A DNA stretch of 64,000 nt. Source: Thalassia testudinum (taxonomy: Eukaryota; Streptophyta; Magnoliopsida; Alismatales; Hydrocharitaceae). The DNA lies in the NCBI GenBank assembly GCA_037157565.1, contig JAZHRO010000024.1, positions 16,746,501-16,810,500 on the forward strand, read 5' to 3'. Positions 12,501-21,500 of the stretch are shown here, in pieces. The notes beneath the pieces were generated by a model. That model ran no database searches and was not told the DNA's origin. It saw nothing but the letters and a program-made list of their open reading frames with translations. Position numbers and translations under genes: made by a program. Within the stretch, counting starts at the first letter, position 1. Each line of letters starts with the position of its first letter.

Positions 12501-15500
12501 GGGCATACTATTGAATATGGAGAATGCCTTGCAAGGGAGGTTTACATAGAGGGTTTTGTAATAGTCTTTAGGGTAGTTATGACTTGTCTCCTTTATTTGG
12601 TCTCTTTCTCTTCTGAATTTCAAGTTGCCCATGGTAAGAAGATTATAGCCTTTGAAATTAGCTTTCAAATGCAATTTGAAGCACTCAATTGGACTTCGAA
12701 TGAGAAAGTTATGACAAACATACTAAAGGTGTATTGGATTATTATGAATTTTGGAATTAAAATTAGGATTTCTTTTTTGATTAGCTATTATCATGGAAAG
12801 AGAGGGAGAGAAAGTTCTTGGATGTGGGTACTTGGAAAAGTGTTAAGATGTGGTTTGGGTGAGAGAGATTGAATTAAATTGGTTCTAATTGGGATTTCCT
12901 AATTGGGAGTAGGAATAGGAGTAATTCGCTCTTATTGATTGATTTTTGTTGAAATTTTTAGGGAAAATATGGACTTTATTAATTAAAAAAGAGATGCCTT
13001 AACTCTCTTTATATAGAGAGAGGGCCTTGGCATATATGGAAACACAACTAAACAATTACTAAAAATAGAAAAGACCTAAATGGAAAACAACTCAATAATA
13101 TCCTATTGATTTTATTTCCTAACACTCCCCAGCAAGTTGAGACGCGGTGGACATCGAAGACTTAGATCCTTAAGGTAGTGGAGATTAACTCTTGTCGACG
13201 TGGTAATCCCTTTTTGTGTCTTCAACCTTGGGTACTTCTTGTATGCCCTCATAGAGCCAGTCTATGCTTGGTTTCTCTTGAGGTGTGTGAGAGCTACCCA
13301 TTATCTGGACATCTTGAGGTTGCTCCTGTCTTCATTGTTTCTTCCACTTAAATATATAAGGACCCATACAAGGCATCTTATAGGAGGGAGAGAACCCGCA
13401 GCAGCCTTATACGGCCAACAAGGTTTGTTGCAGTGTGAGAGAGAAGGTGGTAGCAGTAGTAATTGCTGTTGTTATTGCTTCTGCTGTCGCTGATGTCGTT
13501 ACTGCTGCTGTCGCTGATGTCGTGGCTGTTGTTTGTAGTAGTAGCAGTAGCGGAAGGAGAGAAAGAAGAGGAGAGGTTTGGGAAAGGAGAGGGCCTCTCC
13601 GGTGGCTTGCCGGAGGGCCTCCTCTAGATTCTCTTAAACCCTAGCCCACCAAGATCAGTGGCTCCACTACCATGTTGGAATTTTTGAGGAGAATATGGAC
13701 TTAATTAATTAGAAAAGAGAGACCTTAATCCTCTTTATATATAGAGATGGCCTTAGCATATATGAAAACACAACTAAACAATTACTAAATATAGAAAAGA
13801 CCTAAATGGAAAACAACTTAATAATATTGTCAGGATTTGCGCAAGTAGGAGCGTGAAGGCTCGTTGGTGTCGAAGAGAATAGTTCCACGTGGGTTATGTG
13901 GCACGTAAATCAAGGAGGAGGAGCACAGTGGTCGGTGGCCTATGTGTTGGTGCTGGAGGTCGTGGGCCTTGATGGTGGCCGGTGGTGATATTGTTGGAAG
14001 AAGAGAGAGGGAGTGTAGTAGTAGAATAGGAAATATTATTATTGACTCAAAGGAAATATAAGGGAAGACTCTCTTTATATAGAGAGAACATATCCCAACA
14101 TAAGTGCCACTGAAAGGAGCGAGAGAGAGAGTGAAGGGGGGGAAGGGGACAGGGCTGGTTGCTGGTGGTGGGGAAGGAGAGGAGGGTGTCTGTGGAGGTG
14201 CTGTGCTTTAAATGCAAAGGGAGGGGTTACGTCGCGCAGGAGTGTAGGGACCTAGAGGGTGTCACGCGGGAGTGTAGGTGCCTGAGGTGCGGAGGTCTTA
14301 GACATCGGAGGGCGTTGTGCATGATGAAGTGCGGAAGGCAGTGGTGTTGGGTGCGTGAGCAACCTCTCTCCCACCCCCGCTGGAGGGTGCACCGTTGCTC
14401 GAGGTCGAAGCTCCTTGGTCGGAGGTCGGGGTGCTCGAGAAAGCCCTTGCGACGACCTTGGTCAGGGTGGTAGCAGGACATGTTGGGCTGGGTGAGCTCA
14501 ACACGGATGTGGTGAAGGCACTAGGGGGTTGAGTGGAGGGGATGGAGTTGAAGGTGGTAGGGGAGGGGAAGTTTGTGCTCGTTGGCGTGATGTTGGAGTT
14601 GGTAGAGCGGCTGCTCTTCAAGGACCTCCCTTGTCCGAGTGGGGTGGTCAGATGGTGTTGGGCTTTTAGATCTGATGGAGCGCTTCGAGAACGGCCACCG
14701 AGGAGGGTGGGGATGCTGGTGGACGTGGAAGGCATCCTACTCTTTCTCCGCATGAGGGAGGTAGTGGTCAGCCTATTTGCGAGGATGAGATGGTGTGGGG
14801 GTCTTGGCCTGAAAGGCAAAGACCTCACGGTGGTGCGGGCGATGGTGGAGCTCCGACTCGGCAAGACGCTCCACGAGAAGGTGTTGCTATGTCTGGGGAG
14901 CGCCTCTTGGGTAGTGAGGGTGGGGTCGGTCGGAGGGGGACCGCGCTCCTTCGCCGAGGTAGTGAGGATGTCGGTTGGTGGAGGGGTGACGGTAGGAGGG
15001 GTTGCACCAACGCGAGGGGCGGTGTGGAGGCCAAAGGTTGCCGGTAGGGGAGGTGCCTCGTCTGTTGAGTCAACAACACATGGCTCGGAGTTGACTGGGC
15101 AAGCACATGTCGAGACTCGACAATCAATGGGCGTGGCGATGGCTGAGGCGGGTACGATGGACGAGGGGTAGGCATTGAATGCGGAGGCGGTGCTGGTGGG
15201 AGGCGTGGAGGTAGTTGGGGAAGACGAGGAATCGCTTGGGGACTGCGAGGGGCCTCCTTGAGGGGATCCGGAGGAGATTTGGAGGAGTCAATCGAGGTGT
15301 GGGGGCGATCTAGAGGATTTTTTTTAGGAGATATGGTGCAGGGGTTTTGAATAAGGGGCATTGCAACTTACCAGATTGGTTGGGGTGAGGGGGTGACATC
15401 GGATCTTGGTTCGGACCGGCACCCGCGTCTGAAGCCCATTCATGACCCTCTTTTGAAGGGCCCACGAAGGGTGGTTTTGAAGGCTTTCGAAGATGCGTCG

Positions 15501-18500
15501 ATCTCAATGAGTGCAGGAGGGGAGGGCTGCGACCAGCGAGCGATGGAGGTCCTCTCCGACAGTAGAGATGGAGGGAGGGACGGGGAGGTCAGGGCGACGA
15601 GGCTTCTTTATCAGAGGATGGAGAAGCTCTAGGCGGTGGCACAAATCTTCTCCGCGAAGCGAGGGACGACTGGGGCTTCGCTGACAGCTACGACCCCCCG
15701 GTTGTTTGGTGAAGCTTCGGGTGGTGACGCAGAGCTCCTTCGTGAGGTGGCGGCGATGGTGGCGACGCGGAGCTTCTTCATGGAGGTGGCAGCGGTGGCG
15801 CTCCCCATTGCGTTGATGGCGGCGAGGCCCGCTCGATGGGGGGAGTGGGGGCCTCGGGGTCTCGTTGGGGAGCGTTGCATGACGGTGTGCCTCCATGCGA
15901 CATTGGAGGCGTAGTGTGGGAAGGGGGAAGGGGAGAGGATGTGAAGCTTCTGGTGGTGGATGGTGGGTTTGTGACTGGGGGGGTAATGAGGAGGGGAGGA
16001 ATACAGGAGGTTGGATGGGGAGGGGGAAGTGGGGTGGTCCAGAACGGTTGGGCTTGAGGAGGTGGAGTAGGTTGCGGAAGCGGCTGGGTTCGGTTGAGCC
16101 GAGGGGGGGGGGGGGGGGGGGGGGTTTAGGGTACCCCATGCTGAAGATCCTCATATGGAATGTTAGGGGGCTCTGTGACCCCTTGCGTCGGGGGACACTG
16201 AGGTCCTACCTTCGGAAGTGGGGCTCGATGTCGTTTTCCTCTAGGAGACAAAGCTGCAGGTGTGTGACCAGAAGGTATGGAGAGAAATTAGGGGTGGCGT
16301 GCTGGGTGGTTTTCGGGCGTTCGATGCGATTGGGAGGTGGAGGGGAGTCTTGATCGGGTGGAAGGAGGATGTGTTTTCCTTGGAGGACTTGGAGGTGGGG
16401 GCGGAGGTGGTCTCGGTGTAGCTGAGGAGGCGAAGCGATGGCTTGGTTCTGGTGTTCTCATTTGTGTATGGGCCGGCTGATGACTTCGAGAGGATTTCTC
16501 TTTGGGAGGACTTGTGTCAGATCGCTGGGAGATATCAGGGGTGCTCGTGGTTTATTGGAGGGGATTTTAACGTCACCCTCTTGGCGCAAGACAGGCTCGG
16601 TGGGAGAGGAGGTTGAGATCGGGGTTCCGAGGACTTCGCGAGGTTCATCACTGAGCATGGGTTGCAGGATGTACCCCTCGCCTCCTGTGCATACACATGG
16701 AGGAGCTCTGAAGGCTTGATGTTCAGAATTAACTAGTTTTTGTGCTCGGTGGAGATGACGGAGGTCTTCCCATTGGCGGGGGTCCGCGCCCTTGAGAAAC
16801 CCTTCTCGGACCACACTCCTCTGTTAAGGGAGTCTAGCGAAGGCTCCCGCTTTGGTACGAACTTCAAATTTGACAGGGCGTGGCTCTTGGAGGAGGGCTT
16901 CAAAAGCATAGTGGAGGACAAATGGAGGGCTCTGCACCTGGATGGCTTGTCGGCTGCAAAACTGGAGGCAAAGCTTCGGGAGTTGAGACTCTTTCTGAAG
17001 GAGTATAGAAGGCAAGTGAAAGAAGAACGAAACAGAAAGAAGGATGAAGTGCTCGGGGAGATCCAGAGGATGGACAGAGTGGAGGATCAGGGCCTGCTGA
17101 TAGTGGAGGAGAGAGAGACTAGGGCTGAGCACATAAAGACAGTCCAGGTGGAAGATTGGAAAGTGGAAGTAGAGTGGATAACAAAATCCAGGTAGAAGTG
17201 AATCAAGGAGGGGGACTCGAACACCAAATTCTTCCACATGATGGCGTCGGCCAGACGCAGGAGGAACTTGATTGATAAGCTCCAGGTGGGTGGGGTGGAT
17301 TGCTCTGGCAGGGAAGTTGTGGGCAGAGCGGTGGTAGAGTATTTCAGGGAGTTCACGGGGAAAAGGAGGGATGGGAGGTGGTGATGGCGAGGGCTGGATG
17401 TTTTGGTGGTGAGTACAGTGGCGGTAGAAGGGTTGGTGGCACCATTCATGGAAGGTGAGGCCCGTGAGGCGATTTAGGGGTTGAATGTTGAGGGGTGCCT
17501 GGGTCCCAACAGATTTCTAGTGCTGTTCTTTAAAGAGTTTTGGTTGCTGCTGAAGAATGAGATCTTCAGGTCCTTGCAGAGTTCAGGAAGGGCAACTGTG
17601 GCTTCAACAAACTTAACAAATTCTACATGTTCCTGCTGCCTAAGGAGGGGGGAGAGGCAATTGGAGACTACAGACCGATTGCTCTCTCGAATGTGGTTTA
17701 TCTGATTGTGGCAAAGATTTTGGTAAACATGCTCAGGAAGGTGGTTGGGGGTGTTGTGTCGGAGGTGCAAATGGCTTTTGTGCCAGGAAGATGTATCTTG
17801 GATGGGTATGTGGCGGCCATGGAGATCCTTGCACGTTGGAAGAGGGAGAGGAGGATGGCTTGTTTGTGGAAGGTTGATTTCAGGAAGGTGTATGACTTCG
17901 TGCAGTGGTCCTTCTTGTGGGCGGCCATGGCCAAGAGGGGTTTCCTACCGGTCTGGATCAGATGGATGAAACAATGCGTCACAACAACATCCTTTTCGGT
18001 CCTCATCAACGGAAACCCGGCAGGTGATTGGATTCAGCTGAGGAGAGGCGTTTGGTAGGGATGTCCTCTGGCACCCATGTTTGTTTTGGCGGTCGATGCT
18101 CTGGTGAGGGCATCCGATAGGGCATGTGTGGCAGGTCTGGTGAAGGGCTTCCCTGTGGGGGAAGGGACGAGTGCGTCGGTGCTGCAGTATGCGGATGATG
18201 CTTCTTCGTGGAAGGGGTGGGGGTGGAAACGAGACAAAGCCGTATTCTTCTGGAGTTTTGTGAGGCTTTAGACATGCAGATTGACTTTTTGAAGTCATCT
18301 TTTGTTCCTTTTGGTATTGCTGTTGAGGAGATTAGGGAGTGTTCGGAGTCTCTGGGGATGGAAGTTGGGTCCTTGCCCCTTCCTTATCTAGGCCTGCCCT
18401 TGACGGACACGAGGTTGTCTTTCCAGGACTGGGCTTTGTTGCTGGAAAGGATTGAGGACCAGTTGGCGGGATGGGCCTCCAAGTTGCTTTCGAGGGGAGG

Positions 18501-21500
18501 GAGGCTGGTCCTCCTCAAAGCAGTTCTGTCAGCTATTCCAGCGTACTTTACTTTTGTTGTGATGCTGTCGTGGAAGGTTGAAGACAAGATTGTGGTCACG
18601 ATGAAAAGTTTCTTCTGGATCAACTATGGGGTAGGTGGAAAGGGGGCAAAGCTGGTAACCTGGAATGATGTGTGCAAACCTATCAAGGAGGGGGGACTGG
18701 GAGTTAGGGAGGTTGGGAGGATGAATGACAGCTTTCTGGCAAGGTGGGTTGCGAGGCTGCTTGGGGGAGAGGCGGATTTGGTGGGGATGGTCTTGCAGTC
18801 TTGCTATGGGGGACTGCCTGGCTGGGGACTCATGGTGGCACCTCTCTATGGTGCCTCTCATTTCCTTAGAGGATTATCCCTGGTGGCATCGAAGGTTCGA
18901 TCGTTCTTTACACCTGTGCTAGGATCGGGAGATACTTTCAGGTTCTGGACGGGTGATTGGATGGGGCTTAGGGCTTTAGCAGAGTGCTTCCCCAGGCTTG
19001 CGGCTTTAGCAGTTGATAGAGGAGCTTCTGTGGTGGAGGTTTGGGACCACTAGAGGTTGGGGGAGTTGCAGGAGATGCTACAAGATCTAGAAGGTTTTCA
19101 GCCAGAGGTTGGGGCAGACTCTTTCTGATGGAAGGAGAGTTCTTGGTGCGTGATGCGTAGAGAAGACTTGGAGGCTCGGGTGCGTTGGGGGACATTGATT
19201 TCATTAGAGACTGCAGACAACTTTGGGAGGCTTCTTGCCCCCTGAAGGTAAAAATTTTTGCTTGGCTTCTCAAGAGAGGTTAGCTGATGACTAGGATGCG
19301 GAGGGCATGGTGGGACTAGGACGTAGAAAGGTCTTGTTCGCTCTGTGGACAGGCGGAGGAAGATGTGAACCACTTGTTCTTTGCCTGCTCGGTGGCAACA
19401 TAGATCTGGGATCAGATTGAGGATCGGTGGTGGGCCCATGACTCATTTCTCAATTTCTGGATGTCATTCAGGCGTGGTGGAGCGGGCATTGGGTGCCATG
19501 TATTTTGGTCGAATAGGGAGAGGGCCTGGTTGTTAGCAGTCGTGTGGGCCATTTGGTTGGGTAGGAATGCTGCTGTCTTTAGGGGGCAGCACCTGTATGT
19601 GGAAAACTTTGTTGCGTCCGCTTTATCTTTCATCTTGAGGTAGAATTCTTACTTGTAATGTGAGCTATATACTTTTTATGATTAATCAATACATTTCCTG
19701 GGTGGTATCTTGAGGATAACCACCCTTTCTCTTTTTTTAAAAAAAACTCCTCTCGACTTAGGATTTCTTGATCGATCGAGTAGATTAAATCCACTAACCG
19801 TACTACTTAAAGCGAGGGTAGTACAATCTCAATACAACCACACTACTTTACAATCGAGGGTAGTGTATCTCAATTTCTCTTCTTTACGAAGAGAATTTTG
19901 TCTCGCGGAGATAGGAATTCGTCATGCGAATACCCAGACAACAAAATACAAAACAAAAAATCTATAGAGCCCAAAATATAATGATTAAACCTAAGCTTCT
20001 ATAGGCAATAAGACTTCCCTTATACGGAAGAGATTAGGCGTGATTGCACAGCGGGTTGGTGCTCTCGTATATGAAGTGTGAAGTTTGGAGAGGAAGGCCA
20101 CAATCTTTTTCTTGTTGAATTCTCCTCTTTGATCACTAAAAATGGTAGAAAGAATTGTGTCAAGTTGTAGCTCCACAAAGAAGAGGCTTCTATCTATTTA
20201 TAGATGTGCTAGAAGAATTCTGACTGTAGAATCAGACATCTACTTTTAGGGTCAGATGTCTGATCAGACGTCTAATGACAGGTTTGGACGTCTGATATAA
20301 AGGGGTCAGTGTTCCTGTTTTTGCTGGACGGAAAAAGGGTTCTAAGTCAAACATCTGGGATATCATTTTAAGACGTCTGGGTCAAAAATTGGACGTTTAA
20401 TTTTGTGTGGGTTTGTTCTTGTTTTTGACCAGATCTAAACAAAGTTCTAGTGTAAAATGGTCAGACGATGTATTGGACGTCTGAAAGCAAAGGTTCTCTG
20501 CAGGAATTGATTTTTGATGTGCAACGGTTAGATTTGGTCTGACAAGGTCCAATGTCTTTTTATCAGACGTCTAGGAGGCTCTACGGACGTCTGACAATAG
20601 TATTAAAATATTCCTTAGTGGGTTCGCGAGGCCTAACAGTCCTATTATAGGATGTCTGATAAGGTTATCAGACGTTTGATTGGTTGTCTGATACAAATGT
20701 TGGACATTTGATCTGATTGTCTGATTCCTATTTTGGCTTTCTAATTTTATTCTAAGGTTTGCCTAAGTATCCTAAGGATTTGTAAGTATTCATAGGACTA
20801 AGTTGTTATATTTTAGACTCTTTAACATATTTCTAAGAAAATAAAGAGCAAAAAGATATACAAGTATATTTAAATAAATGTTCTATCATATTCTTCTTCT
20901 TATAGTCTTACCCCTAAGCAAAGCTCCTTCTGCTCCATTAAGTTCCTCCAATCCGCTATGGATGTGAGCTTGAACTCCTCGCACTTGCTTCCATTTACAT
21001 TTCATCGTGAAATCTTAAACTCAAATGCAACTTTTAAATAACAAGTATTTTGTTATCATCAAAATCAATGATCATGATGCCTTTGCATCGACAATCTCTC
21101 CCTTTTTGATGATGACAAAACCACAAATAATGTTCCAAAACATACGTGATGGTCTCCCAAACTTCTCTCAATACTTGTCTTGCGGATGGTTGTTGCGTTT
21201 GCAATGTTGGCAGTTTGGATAGGTGCGGAAAGTCCCACGTCCTTGTCCTCGTCCACGCCCCATACTTGCTTCAGGGATAATAAGTGTGGAGTTCTCGCCT
21301 TTCGCTGAGTCTTCATCCTCGATGATCTCCATCTTGATAAGATGGCAGAAGATGGTCTCAAGATCCATCCTCCCATCAAAAGTCAAAATCTAATCTCAAG
21401 CAACTTGATAACGGGGATGCAACCCCGATAGAAACTTGGTAGATTGCCAAACCGCTTGAGTCTCCCCTTGCTTGTCACAATACAGTTGCTCGTAGATCTC

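Larger units (their letters stand above)
14101..19750 (+). mobile_element. L1-type LINE, near full length, inactivated
   Basis: ORF1 with zinc knuckles is at the left. An apurinic endonuclease domain starts at 16138 ('ILIWNVRGL'; 'GGDFNV' near 16560; 'SDHTPL' near 16810). Reverse transcriptase is at about 17500-18300 with YADD at 18188-18199. A zf-RVT domain is near 19340-19400 (C-x2-C...H...C), followed by 'WAIWLGRN'. The 3' end is an A-rich tail near 19740. Several frame changes and stops (for example before 'GCPLAP' at 18058) make it non-functional. The 5' boundary is set only by the end of the LTR repeat, and no clear target duplication was found. Confidence 0.85.

Noticed and set aside
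14298..15361. Long minus-strand ORFs of 178-188 codons, rich in Pro, Ser and Arg
   Set aside because: They are antisense to the G-rich L1 ORF1 region and show only compositional bias. The plus-strand zinc knuckles explain the region.
15504..16154. 216-codon minus-strand ORF
   Set aside because: It begins across the 22-G run and is Pro/His/Arg-rich antisense of the L1; no domain.
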